Origin: Macrocystis pyrifera
Taxonomy: Eukaryota; Sar; Phaeophyceae; Laminariales; Laminariaceae
NCBI GenBank assembly: GCA_031763025.1
Contig: JASSKH010000039.1
Coordinates: forward strand, 372,001 to 436,000
Direction: 5' to 3'
Length of the DNA: 64,000 bases
Made by a program: the position numbers and the translations under genes. This document shows, one piece after another, positions 32,290 through 44,214 of this stretch. The stretch's first letter is position 1. Each line of letters begins with the position of its first letter. The notes under the pieces were generated by a model that saw nothing but the letters and a program-made list of their open reading frames with translations, did no database searches and was not told where the DNA came from.

Positions 32290-32358
32290 TGCAGTCCCGT
32301 TTTGGGGACAAACCACTCAAACTCTTGAGTAGTTTGTCCCACATTAAACGGGGCTGTA
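32290..32358. mobile_element. MITE family B copy
   Basis: A palindrome with CTGCAGTCCCGTTTTGGGGA ... GTTTGTCCCACATTAAACGG. The terminal CCCTTTTAG block is degraded. Confidence 0.75.
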
Positions 32359-32419
32359 GTACAAACAAGGTTTTGGCATGCTCAGTTTTTTTTCGAGCAA
32401 GTTTTGTTGTTAGCTCTTG

Positions 32420-32657
32420 TGGGATTGCAGTCTTGTTGTGGGGACAAATTATTAGTATAACGGAGGTCCATATTAAATAGCACCTACGGTACACACAAAA
32501 ACCTATATATTTCCCCATTTTTACTACGTATTAATACCAATATTTGGTCCCATTTACTATATGGTCCCCCGTAATACGTAGATTTTGGCTGGTTTGTCCC
32601 TATAATAGAATGGGACTGCAGTCCTGAAAGGGACATTCTAAAAGGTTGCGTTAAGCA
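32420..32657. mobile_element. MITE family B copy split by family A
   Basis: The left half GATTGCAGTCTTGTTGTGGG and the right half GGTTTGTCCC ... GGGACTGCAGTCCTGAAAGG are separated by a family A element at 32456-32576. This is a nested insertion. Confidence 0.7.
32456..32576. mobile_element. MITE family A copy inside family B
   Basis: ACGGAGGTCCATATTAAATA ... TTACTATATGGTCCCCCGTAAT, the family A palindrome with a short internal insertion in the middle. Confidence 0.8.
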
Positions 32658-32674
32658 TTATTAATAGCGCATGC

Positions 32675-32779
32675 TATTACGGAGGGCCATAATAAATAGG
32701 ACCAAATATTGTCCGTAAAAATAGCGAAATATATAGGTTTTTGTGTGTACCGCAGGTCCTATCAACTATGTCCCCCCGC
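32675..32779. mobile_element. MITE family A copy
   Basis: TATTACGGAGGGCCATAATA ... CCTATCAACTATGTCCCCCC; the right terminus is degraded. Confidence 0.75.
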
Positions 32780-32799
32780 AGACTGCAGTATTTGATTAG

Positions 32800-34032
32800 A
32801 CGTAGACTAACATAAGGCGTTTTCATGGTGGCAATGTTCTATCAATAGCGCCCACAAAACCGCAATCCCCGAGCAGCAAATACGTCGAAAGACAGCTCTC
32901 TCACTCGTTGACAGACAACGTTAAGACATGCCTCGTAAACTGACCGAGGACTCGATCGAAAAATCCCCGGTTTGGGGGAAACGCCCGACCTTTTTTTTTT
33001 TTTCAAGACATTTTTGGTTCATCATGCGCCATGGACCCATGTTTTAATTTTTGCATCTGAAAAACAAAATCGATCTGCAGCAAGAAGTATCTATCGCGAG
33101 GAAGCTAAAAAGTGTCCAGTGATATCTCAACGAGCTATCGGTCAATTTTCGGTGAAAATGTAGTGGTATTCGCCGAATTTGCGGGCTCGAAACTCCAACG
33201 GATGGCCAACTCAGGCCAACTGGCCCAGTTTCGCTTTTTTTTTATCGCATCCGGGTGAAAAACGAAACAGGCCGCCAGAGCCGTTTTTTTTTTGTCGAAA
33301 ACGGATGCAAAATCGCAACTGGGCCACTTGACCATCGGTTGGAATTTCGAACCTGCAAAATTGGCCAATACCATTAAATTCCTCTCGAAAATTGACCAAT
33401 TGCTGCTGGAGATGGCTTCCCGGGGGAAAAAGCGTAGGAAGGTGTTTTCAATCTAAAATCCTGTTCTAGTCTTCCGTCTCCCGTAAATTGGCCCAAGTTT
33501 GCTGCGTACGTACAGCAGCTGCCGCACCGAAAAAAATAAACGCAGGATTTTCCACACATATTACCTCGCTTTTTATACCAGGAGGTTAGGTGGCATATGT
33601 CTAGACAGATGGATATGCCGCGAGAGACAGCCTAGACAGACAGACAGACAGACAGCTTGACGTATTATTAGTCTCCTGGCGTATTTGCCAAGCAGTAGCC
33701 AAGCACTCACGGCACATCACACACAGACCACATAACAGCTCGACCACACCGCGGTGGTGGTTCCTTCGGCCTCCGGGTTTCTTCGTCATGAAAGGCGCCG
33801 AGGAAGGCAACAGTGCAGCCGCTGACCACAGATCCCGCTTGACGCTCAGCACCCTGGGGGCCGTCCTAGGCACGCGCGTTCCATGAGTCAACCCGTTACT
33901 GACGGGAAAATGATTCGCGGGCAACCACCATCCGCCATAGGGGTTTTTTGTCAAACACATTTATTTTTGCCCGAAGAAACCTTCGCACAAGCCACATAGA
34001 CTTGCATCCTTTTTTGTTTCTTGTTTTTTTCA
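32800..34032. other. No gene recognised
   Basis: A 119-codon minus-strand frame starts at an ATG at 33960 but shows no known motif. A (CAGA)n tract lies near 33635-33655. Near 33180-33370 there is an imperfect inverted arrangement of GGCCAACTGGCCCAGTTTCG and CGCAACTGGGCCACTTGACC. Confidence 0.4.
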
Positions 34033-34291
34033 ATCATCACTTTTACTTTCCAGCCCAACTCGTAGGAGGTTTTATCTTCAGCAATCTTGTGGACAAGCCG
34101 CGGTCACAGGTGTCGTCCCTTCTCCCCCACGGTACGTGCCTTTATTTTCTGGGTTCAGCATTCCCACTGCTCGTCGATTTTCATCGAATGTAGCTAACTC
34201 ACGCTCTCGCGCTTTCCGCTAATCATTTTTTTATGCAAGAAAAAAGTCCCTGCGAGCATGCACTCGGTGAGACTCGAGCCTGGAATTACTT
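34033..34291 (-). mobile_element. SINE-1 copy, head truncated
   Basis: The minus strand runs from the B box (CGAGTCTCACCGAGTGCATG) through GCGCGAGAGCGTGAG to GGAAAGTAAAAGTGATGATTG. The A-box half is missing. Confidence 0.7.
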
Positions 34292-34665
34292 TGTCGAATT
34301 GTTTACCACCTCTTCCCCCGTCCATGCTATTGACGGCATGAAGCCAAACGCCTCCGCTGTTCCTGTTTGTGCTGACGGAGGTATACAGCAGAGTGCCGAG
34401 GCGCTAAATTGCGAAGCAAAATATGACATAAAAAGAAGCAAACACGAAGTACTCGTAGTCAAATTTAGGTTGCTTGGCATGCTTAATTTGAAACAAGCAA
34501 ATGAGCACGGGCCTTGTTTGCTTTCAGTATGCTACTATTATAAAAAACAGCATCCAAAATAAGCAACAATAGGCATCCTTATTTCGTTACCCACCAACAC
34601 TACCCGATTAATGCTTGTGCTCGTAGTATCATCAGGAATTCGTCGGTACCCACCCGCAGTATTAA

Positions 34666-34772
34666 TAGTACGGGGGACCATAGTAAATAGGACAAAATAT
34701 GGTGAACCAAAATGTTTAATATGTAGATTTTTGTGTGTACCGTAGGTCCTATTAACTATGGCCCCCCGTAAC
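34666..34772. mobile_element. MITE family A copy
   Basis: TACGGGGGACCATAGTAAAT ... TCCTATTAACTATGGCCCCCCGTA. Confidence 0.8.
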
Positions 34773-35579
34773 AGGCGTTTCGGCATCATGTACATCCGAC
34801 TTGGAAATTAAAGTAAGGAGTTGGCAGCCAAGGTTCGTATCTCGAAGTTTTGGAATAATTGATTGAAATATACGATAACCTTCGTAGAACTTTTTAGCCC
34901 TTTTTATTTTTTTTTTTTTTATAATTTTTGAAATACGTCAGCTGTGAGTTCGACTGATTAAATAGTTGATAATCAACTTTGCAAGCTGCGTAATACGCCT
35001 CGTCAATATTCCATTTTTTTACCGAATTTTACAAGTATTATTGTGATAAACCGAGCAATTATAGCCCTTGCAACCTCATGACCTATGGTGGGAACATATT
35101 ATACGTAGTTTTGTTGCCCGCAGCATCTCCGACGACCGCTCGAAAAGAGATATATCACCCCGCCCTGGAGAATACTTCGAAGTAGCAATAGTAGTCGAGG
35201 CCAGTCAACAGTTCGTCATCGTCGGTAATGATGTAGCTGCTGTAACGCATTGTTGTGCTATGCTCCCACGCGTGAAATTAAAACCTTCTTGTGTGTTTTG
35301 GGGGGGGGGGGTTGTGCAACTCGCTCGCAACTTCGAGTACAAGAAAGTACCTCACGAGTCGTATCTGGCTGCCTACGACCGCTGTCTGGCGCACCCGACG
35401 CCCCCATAGACCCCATCAGGAACATCCCTCAGTTTCGCGGGTTGTAGTTTGCCGTGAGGAACTGGGGCTTTTGTTTTCCGAAAGTGAAGCACAAACGTTC
35501 GATTGGGGGTTTTTTTTTTCGTTTTTTTTCTCATGTTTTTTGCACCTCAAAGTTTCGATAATTACATACAACTGCCGAC

Positions 35580-35699
35580 GCGTACCGGGGGGGGGAAGGG
35601 ACGACACCTGTGACCACAGCTTGTCCAGAAGATGGCTGAGGGTAAAACCTCTCCTACGAGTTGGGCTGGAAAGTAAAAGTGATGATGAAAAAAATAAAA
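35580..35699 (+). mobile_element. SINE-1 3' fragment
   Basis: Starts at GCGTACCGGGGGGGGGAAGG and ends AAAGTAAAAGTGATGATG plus an A-rich tail (AAAAAAATAAAATAAAA). Confidence 0.7.
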
Positions 35700-35702
35700 T
35701 AA

Positions 35703-35785
35703 AACTGCAGTCCTAAAAGGTACTATTACAGGGGACCATAGTAAATAGGACCAAATATTGCTAGCAAAAGTAGGGAAATATTTAT
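35703..35785. mobile_element. Partial MITE A next to a MITE B remnant
   Basis: ACTGCAGTCCTAAAAGG, a family B end, is followed by TATTACAGGGGACCATAGTA and the left half only of family A. Confidence 0.6.
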
Positions 35786-36032
35786 TTTCCGGATTCGGGG
35801 AGAACAAATGGCGGCACACTGCAGGCAACTGGTTAAGCATCACCAGTAACCGAACACGGTTGAAAGCCAAGCACAACCGTCCGTGATGAACAGGTGTGTG
35901 TTGTTCACATATTCTACCGTTTTTTTTCCTGCCGTCCGCCTCCAGCACAACCAGAGAGTGCGTGCCGATTCTTCAAACCTATTCTTCAACCCTATAATAC
36001 AAGCTATTTTTCTATTTTTTTTCCTTATTTTC

Positions 36033-36352
36033 GTTCATCACTTTTACTTTTCGGCAGAAGGTTTTTTTTTACCCCCAGCGATCTTCCGGACAAGGCCGTT
36101 TTCGCAGGTGTCCCCCGACGATACATGCGTTCGATTTTATCGCGGTTAGGGTTCAATATTCCCTCGCACTGCTCGTCGATTTTGATTGAATGTTGCTACT
36201 AGTGGCTCACGCTCTCGCGCTATCCGCTGTTTTTGATCAACTTTCATGCAAGAACAATGTCCCTGCGAGTATGCACTCGGTGAGACTCGAACCCACGAAA
36301 TTGATTTTAGTAGGCACGCGGACCACCTATCAAGCCACTGGGGACGCCGGCT
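36033..36352 (-). mobile_element. SINE-1 copy with tRNA head
   Basis: On the minus strand the head GGCGTCCCCAGTGGCTTGATA and the B box GTGGGTTCGAGTCTCACC are intact. The body is diverged and the tail ends GTAAAAGTGATGAACG. Confidence 0.7.
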
Positions 36353-36760
36353 ACGGGTTAAGTATCGCTGCCGTTCCCGACTGGAGGATCTCTCACGGAC
36401 AACACAATAAACAGAGGAATCAAAACCAAATTCGGCACGCCGCCCAAAGTCGCCGACTAGTTATTAGTCGGACCAATGATCAGTCGTGAAACGGAGGTGC
36501 CGACTGCCGAGTGTTCCACGTCTCTGGTTTCCTCGATTGCAGCTGCAGCGTTCGGCGGGAGATCCCACACGCATGTAGACGCGCACACGTAGCGGGACGG
36601 CCCGTCTCACGCAACCGTGCCGACGGCGAAACGCTTTGTCTTTCGTGCGTGTAATACGAATTAAATTGTTGACGGACTCGCCGTCGTTACATCGACAGGC
36701 GCGTTTGGCGCAAATAAAGTTAGGAGAGACGAATAACATCGCCGAGGGAGCCACGCCTAA

Positions 36761-36853
36761 TTTAGGGGTGCAGTCCCGATTTGGGGACAAACCACTCTAA
36801 TTCCAAGTAAGTTTGTAACCAAAACGGGACTTGAGTTCTAGAAGGGTTAATTA
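36761..36853. mobile_element. MITE family B copy
   Basis: GGTGCAGTCCCGATTTGGGG ... GTTTGTAACCAAAACGGGAC ... TTCTAGAAGGGTTAA. The right end shows GGGTTAA. Confidence 0.75.
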
Positions 36854-36892
36854 ACTGACCCCTTGATTTAAGGGTTGGGGTGTAGAACCGCC

Positions 36893-37002
36893 TATTACGG
36901 GGGACCGTAGTAAATAGGACCAATTATTGTTAGTGAAAATAGGTAAATATATAGGTTTTTATGTGCACGATATGTCCTATTTACTATGGACCCCCCGTAA
37001 TA
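36893..37002. mobile_element. MITE family A copy
   Basis: TATTACGGGGGACCGTAGTA ... TTTACTATGGACCCCCCGTAATA, near-perfect TIR and TA flanks. Confidence 0.85.
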
Positions 37003-37195
37003 CCTGACCACAACAAACAATAACAACACCAGCAACAACCTCGAATACTACTATTAATAGCGTTGGTGTCGGGGGTTCGATTATCCGAATCTACGAGAGT
37101 GGAAGTTGTGTTTCTCAAATGACACCAACTGCACCGAGAGCGCCTGTTTATCGCGTGGGTTGGCAAAATTCGTCGTGAGAAGAGTTGAATGCTGC

Positions 37196-37500
37196 TTCTC
37201 GCGATAAAGAGACTCAAGGCAACTTACCCGTAGTCAAAAGATGTCGGTATACAGAATTCTCGCGATAAAGAGACTCAAGGCGACTTACCCGTAGTCAAAA
37301 GATGTTGGTATACAGAATTCTCGCGATAAAGAGACTCAAGGCAACTTACCCGTAGTCAAAAGATCGTCGGTATACAGAATTATCGCGATAAAAAGACTCA
37401 AGACAACTTACCCGTAGTCAAAAGATGTCGGTGTGAAATTCTGTATACCGACATATTTTGACTGCAAGTAAGTTGCCTTTAGTCTCTTTATCGCGAGAAG
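37196..37500. repeat. 61-bp tandem repeat with an inverted terminal copy
   Basis: Four direct copies of TTCTCGCGATAAAGAGACTC-AAGGCAACTTACCCGTAGTC-AAAAGATGTCGGTATACAGAA (blocks separated by hyphens), at about 37196, 37257, 37318 and 37379. They are followed by one reverse-complement copy at 37437-37500. Any direct copy can fold on the inverted one. Confidence 0.8.
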
Positions 37501-37674
37501 CAGCTTCACTCCTTGGCAGACAGCAACTTTTCCTTGACGTGCCTTGACTGACACCAAACCACTAGGTTTTAGTGTGAACACTCGGCCCTGCACCCGTGAC
37601 AGCACGTTTTGCCTTGCTCGACACGTCTCCTGAAATATTTGCCCGTAGTGGTGAGGGGTGAGAACGGCGTACTG

Positions 37675-37780
37675 TCACGGGGGACCATAGTAAATAGGAC
37701 CGAATATTGTCAGTAAAAGTAGGTATATATATAGGCTTTTATGTATACCATAGGTCCTATTAACTATGGCCCCCGTAATA
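37675..37780. mobile_element. MITE family A copy
   Basis: CACGGGGGACCATAGTAAAT ... CCTATTAACTATGGCCCCCGTAATA. Confidence 0.8.
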
Positions 37781-38229
37781 TTAATATTAATAAACATAAT
37801 ATTCTTGAAACGAAGAATAAACTTTTGGCGAACAGGAAGTCGATATTAGCAGCTTTTCGTTTTTTTAGAACGACGATAATTTTTTCTGAGGTTTCCTGTC
37901 TGATCAATACTAATAGTCAGAAGTGATCGCGGTCGACGTGCAATCCTCGGGGGGGGGGGGGAAACGGTCATTATTCGGGGAATAAGTCGTTGAGTCTTAC
38001 AAAAGTCGGCCTCGACACACGAAAATAGCCCAAAAAACATTTTGGCCGATTTTTCATTTAATAATCCAGATTTGAACCAAAAAAAAAAAAAAAAAACATG
38101 GAGATCCCACGCCGACGTCGATCGAATAGCATTGAGAAGGGTAAACCAACATTTCAGTTGTCGATCATCGGCTCCAAAATCACGATATTAAAGTATAATC
38201 GTACTGGAAATAGAGGTAATTATTTATTT

Positions 38230-40440
38230 TCCGAATCCGGGGAGACGACGTTGCCTTAGTCTTCTTGGGCGAGTTAGTCCTTCGTTCCACGAATATGCTG
38301 TTACTATTAATACTACTGCTGGTATGACCCAAGGCTGTGTGCTGTCACCGTTACTGTTTAATGTATTCTTCGCTGCTGCGTTGCACGTCGTACTATTAAT
38401 AGTACGCTTTAGCCATGACGAAGCCATCGTAAGGGATTTGGTCCAACTCAGTGATGCTGGAGTAGTCGGAGCGGAGGAGCAGGAGCCGTTGGCGTGCGTG
38501 CGAAGGGCTGTATGGGGCATGTTGTACTCCGATGACGCAGGGATTGCCTCGAAGTCGGCTGAAGGGCTCGCGAAAATGATGACAGTCATCGTGACTGTCT
38601 TCGAAGCGGCAGGCCTTACGGTGTCGGAAAAGAAGACAGAGACTATGCTTCTACAAACGCCAGACCAGAAACCCTCGCACCACCGCTCGTTATCGAAGCA
38701 GCAGGCCAGAGGTATAAGCAGACGGCCCAGTTCTTGTACCTAGGCGGCGTTATCCACGAAAACGCTGACCTCTCGCTCGAAATCGACCGACGGATCCGTC
38801 TCATGCGGGCATGCCTCAAACGGTTCGGCCCGGAGCTGTATGATAGGACGATCGCCCCCCGTAGCCTGAAAGTCCGAATGCTGAAGGCCGAGGTGATTTG
38901 AGACCCTGCTGTACGGGTGTGTGACGTGGACCCTCAGAGCGGAACACTTTGCCAAGCTTCGAACGGTTCACCACCAAGTCCTGTTGCGAGTCATTGGCTT
39001 CCAGCGCCGACTTCGTACTGACCATGCCACCCTCTCGTACGCGAAGGCCCTCAAGATGACACGTTGCGAGAGCATCGAAACGACCATCCGCAAACGGCGT
39101 CTCTTCTTCGCGGGGGGGGTGGCACGGCAAAGCAAGGATCGATTACCCAGCCGGGTGATGTTCGGGACGATTGCTGGTGGGGAGAACCCGAGACCTGGCG
39201 GACAGGTTAAGACTTGGCATAGATGCGTAGTCGAAGACCTTAGGGAGTTCGGCGCCACCGAAGGGTCAACGGAACTTGCTCCCTTGGTGTTTGGAGTTGA
39301 GACCGTACTGTGGCCCACTGCTGCAAAAAAGGCGGGGAAGTGGTACCGGGGGATCCTGGAAGCAGCCGAACGGTTCATGGCGAGGTGGCACGAGGCTGAG
39401 GCTGAGCTGAGTAGACAGCGCCGCGCATCCGCCGTGGGTGGTGTCCAAGGGAATGGGGGGAGGAGGGGCAACAAGAGGAATAGCAGAAAACCCGACCAAG
39501 GGAATGCGGAGAGGGGGGGGGAAGAGGAGTAGAAGGGAAACTGCAGTGGACGAAAGTAGGAAGGAGATTGCAGATAGGGTAGCCAGGTACCGGGCAGACT
39601 AAGAAGTAGAACATGCCTATACTACTCGTACCACCAACTGGTGCAGCTGGTTCGAACGTGGTCTTCCTTTGTCTTCCTGTTGTTTTTGTTTATTTTTGTT
39701 TCATTTTATGTTCTTTGCGCTGACCCTATGTGATTTTCATTCTATTTTTCTTTCTCTTCCTTTCTCCGATTGATAAACCTTATTGAAGGAGCCGTGTGGC
39801 GTGGGTGGATGACGAGCCTGCTTTGCTTGTTTCGTATTATCTGACGCCGAGGGACCGGGCATAGTTGACGAACGCTGGACGATGGTGGCAGACAGGGTAG
39901 CAAGGTACCAGGCGGGCCAGCAGGGAGACCCTGGCTGTGCTACTCGTACCATAAACTGCTGCCTGCCGCTACCTGGAGCATGCCTCGTGCTTTGTTTGGT
40001 TTGCCTGTTATTTTTCCCTTGGTTCTTAGTCTTACCCTGTTGACGGCTAGTGGTGCTTTCTTCTTTTTCCTTATTTTCTAGCTCCTTATTTTCAAGTATC
40101 TGCCAGATCCCCTGCGAGGGGGGTACGATGGTTTGTTGCTATATATACATATACCAGGTATCGTATATATTTGTTTCTTTTTTCTCTTTGTTTCGTTTTA
40201 GTTTCTCTAGGTCATGGAATGGGTATGTCGTGCCTGTCGTACGCAGTATGATGGCATGGCATTACATTGCATACGTGGCAACGTAGTATCTCTATATCTG
40301 TGGCGTAGCTTTGTGACCACAGAACTTGTATCTCTCTAGGATTGAAGAATCGGCACGGACACTGGTTGTGCTGGATGTCGACGGGTAGAAAGAACGGTTT
40401 AATGTGAAGAAAACAACAACAACAACAACAACAACAACAG
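38230..40440 (+). mobile_element. LINE-A copy, 5' truncated, with (CAA)n tail
   Basis: The element begins inside the reverse transcriptase, runs through the C-terminal domain to a stop at 39532, and then has a long 3' UTR. The UTR includes GACAGGGTAGCAAGGTACCAGG, CTACTCGTACCA and GATTGAAGAATCGGCACGG, and ends TTTAATGTGAAGAAAACAAC plus (CAA)n at 40411-40440. The last 3' UTR blocks are repeated many times between 39 and 45 kb. Confidence 0.7.
38324..39532 (+). pseudogene. LINE-A reverse transcriptase and C-terminal domain
   Basis: GMTQGCVLSPLLFNVFF is the RT motif following the fingers, and GMLYSDDAGIASKS carries a YSDD box in the place of the catalytic FADD/YADD. GLTVSEKKTE and FLYLGGVIHENADL are the thumb region of non-LTR RTs. 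The frame slips near 38660 and again near 38893. It then stays open through TWTLRAEHFAKLRT, KRRLFFAGGVARQ and a long low-complexity Gly/Arg/Asn-rich tail to 39532. The upstream RT motifs and the endonuclease are missing. It is a 5'-truncated, frameshifted copy; 41330-42500 (minus) is a second copy of the same protein. Confidence 0.7.
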
Positions 40441-40469
40441 GATCTGAGTTACGACCGGGAGGGAGTAGG

Positions 40470-40830
40470 AGCAAGAAGGACGAAGAGAATATATGAGATA
40501 AAAACAACATGGATCTTCTTGGAAAAATCGTATGCTGTGAAATGTTGTTCCAGCACAACCAGGGTCTGCGCCGATTCTTTAATCCAATTAATAGAAGTTA
40601 CAAGTTGTGTGGTCTCAAAACTACGACACGGAGGCTCTACACCGGTAGGCTGAAAGCAGAGTAGACAAATGAAATGCCATGTCGTCATGGTGGATACGAC
40701 AGGCACGACATTGTCTGAAAGGGAGAAACAAAAGAAACAAAAGGCAGCAGCGAAGGAAAGACAAAACAAATCGAACGAGAAGATGAGAAAAAAAAAAAAA
40801 AAAAAAAATGTCGTGCCCCCCCCGCAGAGA
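40470..40830 (-). repeat. Diverged LINE-A 3' end, opposite strand
   Basis: On the minus strand AAAGAATCGGCGCAGACCCTGG and GTTGTGCTGGA match the LINE-A 3' UTR. A long T/A run sits at 40789-40809. Confidence 0.5.
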
Positions 40831-40999
40831 TCTCACTTGTAAAAGAACGAGTTAAAGAACATTACAACCACATGTAAATAGACTAAAAGACCCTGATATA
40901 CAAGGACCAAGGAAAAAACAGGCAAACGAAAGCGCAACAGAAAAAAAAAACACCCTCCAGGTAGCCGGTACGTTTAGTTGTACGAGTTGCTTAGCTAGG

Positions 41000-42560
41000 T
41001 TCTACCTACTACAGCATTCGTCGGTCTGGTACCTTGCTACCCTGTCTGCCGTCTCCGTCCTGCTTTCGTCGACTATGCTCCAACCTCGGAGAGGATGCGT
41101 CAGACAATACGAAGCAAGCAAGGCAGGCTTGTCATCCACCCACGCCACAAGAGGAGTACGGCTGTCATAAGGACAAGAAGAAAGAAAGATGAAAGTATAC
41201 AATAAGAAAAACACGGAGGACCAGAACGTGAAAAGTAGTAGGGCACAAAGGGAAGACCACGTTCGAACCAGCTGCAGCACTTGGTGGCATGAGTCGCATC
41301 GACATTTTTTCCAGTTACTAGTCGGCGTCGTGCCTTGCTACCCTGTCCGCCGTCTCCTTCCTATATTCGTCCACCGCGGTTTCCCTTCCAATTGTGTCGC
41401 CCCCCCCCTCTCCCGCCCATTCCTTTGGTCGAATTTCCTTCGACTCCTCCTATTGCCCCCCCTTCCCTTGGGCACCACTCACGGCGGATGCGCGGCTCTG
41501 CCTACTCAGCTGTGCTTCATCCACGTGCCAATTCGCCATGAATCGTTCGGCTGCTTCAACAACCCCCTGTTACCACTTGCCCGTTTTTTTGCTGCAGTGG
41601 ACAGTGGACCACAGCTCGGTCTCAACTCCAAACACCCAGGGGGAAAGTTCCGTTGACCCTTTGGTGACTCGGAACTCCCTATCTAAGGTCCTCGGCTTTG
41701 CATCTATGCCAAGTCTTGAACTGCCCGCCAGGTCCCGGGTTCTCCCCGCCAGCAATCGTCCCGAATATTTTACCCCGACTGGGTAAGCGCTCCTTGCTTT
41801 GCCGTGCCACGGCCCCCGCAAAGAGGGGCCTTACGGATGGTCGTTTCGATGCTCTCGCAACGTGTCATCTTGAGGGCCTTCGCGTACGAGAGGGTGGCAT
41901 GGTCAGTACGAAGTCAACGCTGGAAGCCAATGACTCGCAAGATGACTTGGTGAGCCGTGCGAATCTTGGCAAAGTGTTCCGCTCTGTGGGTCCACGTCAC
42001 ACACCCGTACAGCAGGGTCTCAAAATCACCTCAGCCTTCAGCATTCGGACTCTCAGACTAACCGGGGCGGTCGCCCTATCATACAACTCCGGGCCGAACC
42101 GTTTGAGGCATGCCCGCATGAGACGGATCCGTCGGTCGATTTCGAGCGAGAGGCCAGCGTTTTCGTGTATAGTCCCGCCTAGGTGTAAGAAGAACTGGAC
42201 CTTCTGTCTGTTTATACCCCTGGCCTGCTGCTTCGATGACGAGCGGTGGGGCGAGGGTTGTGTGGTCTGGTGTTCGTAGGATCATCTTCTCTTTCTTCTT
42301 TTCCGATACCGTGAGACCTTCTACTCCGAAGACAAGTCACGATGACAGTCATTATTCTAGCGAGTCCTTTTCGCCGATTTCGAGACAATTCCTGCGGCAT
42401 CGGCGTACAACGACATGTCCGATACAGCCCTTCGCACGCACGCCAACGGCTCCTGCTCCTCCGCTCCGACTACTTCTCCAGCGTCATTGAGTTGAACCCA
42501 ATCCTTTACGATGGCAGGTACGCCTTAATGGTTGAACGCGTAGATATGGCGTGAAAGACC
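41000..42560 (-). mobile_element. LINE-A second copy, minus strand
   Basis: On the minus strand this repeats LINE-A from the RT (near 42490) through GAAATCGACCGACGGATCCG, the C-terminal domain (42100-41580) and the 3' UTR GACGGCAGACAGGGTAGCAA (near 41055). Several frameshifts and deletions break the protein more severely than in the plus-strand copy. Confidence 0.7.
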
Positions 42561-42739
42561 TCAGAAAAGAAGCTAGACAATAGAGCGACAGTCTGCAGGC
42601 AAGTATTGCACAGGTGTACCCGGGCTATTATCCTGGAAAAACGAGTACAATTTGTTCCTGGAAAATCGCGTGGCTCATGGCGTGTGTTTATTAACTTGGT
42701 TTCAGCATGTACCCTTTTCTACTCAGAACCGATCGGGTA

Positions 42740-43190
42740 TGTTGTTTTCTTCACATTAAACCGTTCTTTCTACCCGTCGACATCCAGCACAACCAGTGTC
42801 CGTGCCGATTCTTCAATCCTAGAGAATAAACAAAAACAACAGGAAGACAAAGGAAGACCATGGTGGTACGAGTAGTATAGGCATGTTCTACTTCTTAGTC
42901 TGCCCGGTACCTGGCTACCCTATCTGCCATCTCCTTCCTACTTTCATCCACTCCAGTTTCCCCTCTACTCCTCTTCCCCCCCCCCTCTCCGCATTCCCTT
43001 GGTCGGGTTTTCTGCTACTCCTCCTGTTGCCCCTCCTCCCCCCATTCCCTTGGACACCACCCACGGCGGATGCGCGGCGCTGCCTACTCAGCTCAGCCTC
43101 AGCCTCGTGCCACCTCGCCATGAACCGTTTCGGCTGCTTCCAGGATCCCCCGGTACCACTTCCCCGCCTTTTTTGCAGTACCCAGTTAGG
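42740..43190 (-). mobile_element. LINE-A third copy, 3' end only
   Basis: The minus strand encodes MARWHEAEAELSRQRRAS and the Gly/Arg/Asn tail, then the 3' end GATTGAAGAATCGGCACGGA and TTTAATGTGAAGAAAACAAC at 42740. It is strongly 5' truncated. It abuts the copy at 41000-42560 in the same orientation. Confidence 0.7.
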
Positions 43191-43229
43191 GTTACTTACC
43201 TTTTCTATACACCTCGTCGTATCTATTAT

Positions 43230-43500
43230 TTCGTTCTTAACCTCATGAAAGAACTGCTGCTGTTGTTTCGCGGGTGGACGGCAAGCCTGTTGGTTGAGAA
43301 TTGCCTGAATGACGTATCCTCTCTACGTAGGGGTCCGGGGACGGTTGAAGAAAACAGCAAGGGACGGCAGACAGGGTAGCCGAGGGTACCAGATCGACTT
43401 GTGGGTAGAACCTGCCTACACCACACGTACCAACGACCTGCTTGCTGCGGCTGCCTGGAGGACTGTTTTTTGCTTTTTTTTTCGTTGTTGTGCTTCGGCT
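43230..43500 (+). repeat. LINE-A 3' UTR fragment
   Basis: CAAGCCTGTTGGTTGAGAAT ... GACGGCAGACAGGGTAGCCG ... GTACCAACGACCTGCTTGCT, aligned with 39820-39970. Confidence 0.6.
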
Positions 43501-43705
43501 TGCTAACTGTTTCCTTTGGTTCTTAACAATTGTCTTTCACATGAAGGTGCCAGGGTGACTAGTAATAGTAGGGAGGACCTGTCTAGCCGACTCCTTCCCC
43601 AAAACCTCTGCGGCCGCTTGGAACTCGACGATGTTGTGCTTCGTTTTGTTTTGTTTTTTTTTCTTTTTCTTTTCCTCGGCGTTCTTGTTCTTGCCTGACA
43701 TGGCT

Positions 43706-43813
43706 CTTACGGGGGGCGATAGTAAATAGGACCAATTATTGTGAGTAGAAATAGGTAAATATTTAGGTTTTTGTGTAAACCGTAGGTCCTATTTACTGTG
43801 GTCCCCCGCAATA
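43706..43813. mobile_element. MITE family A copy
   Basis: CTTACGGGGGGCGATAGTAA ... CCTATTTACTGTGGTCCCCCGC. Confidence 0.8.
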
Positions 43814-43929
43814 GTGTGTGTGCCGGGAAGTCGTTTCTTGCTGTTTTTCTCCGTGGTATATTTCCACATTTATCGGGCTGAGTTCACTAGGCAGCAGACT
43901 CGCCGGCTTATGTCAGGCGAGCGAAGCAG

Positions 43930-43930
<1 letters not shown>

Positions 43931-43996
<66 letters not shown>
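43931..43996 (+). repeat. Uninterrupted poly(C) run of about 66 nt
   Basis: A pure C homopolymer preceded by CGAGCGAAGCAG and followed by GGAGGC. It lacks the GAGTAC motif that precedes other poly(C) tails further right. Confidence 0.9.
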
Positions 43997-43998
<2 letters not shown>

Positions 43999-44214
43999 AG
44001 GCAAAAATCCTGCTCTTTGGCGTCATTTTACAAGAATTTTCCCAAGTTTTCTACACAACGAAAAAAACAAATGGCCTCAGCATACCCAGCAAGAAAGGTG
44101 ACCAAACGAGAAGTACAAGAATGGAACACGTAGTTCTGTACACCGGACTGGGAGGACCGTGACAGCGCTCGGTTCAGTCGCGGTGTTACCGACGGACCGC
44201 GACAAAAAAAAAGA

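Noticed and set aside
33601..33960. 119-codon minus-strand ORF starting with ATG
   Set aside because: No recognisable motif, it ends in a (CAGA)n tract, and length alone is compatible with chance.
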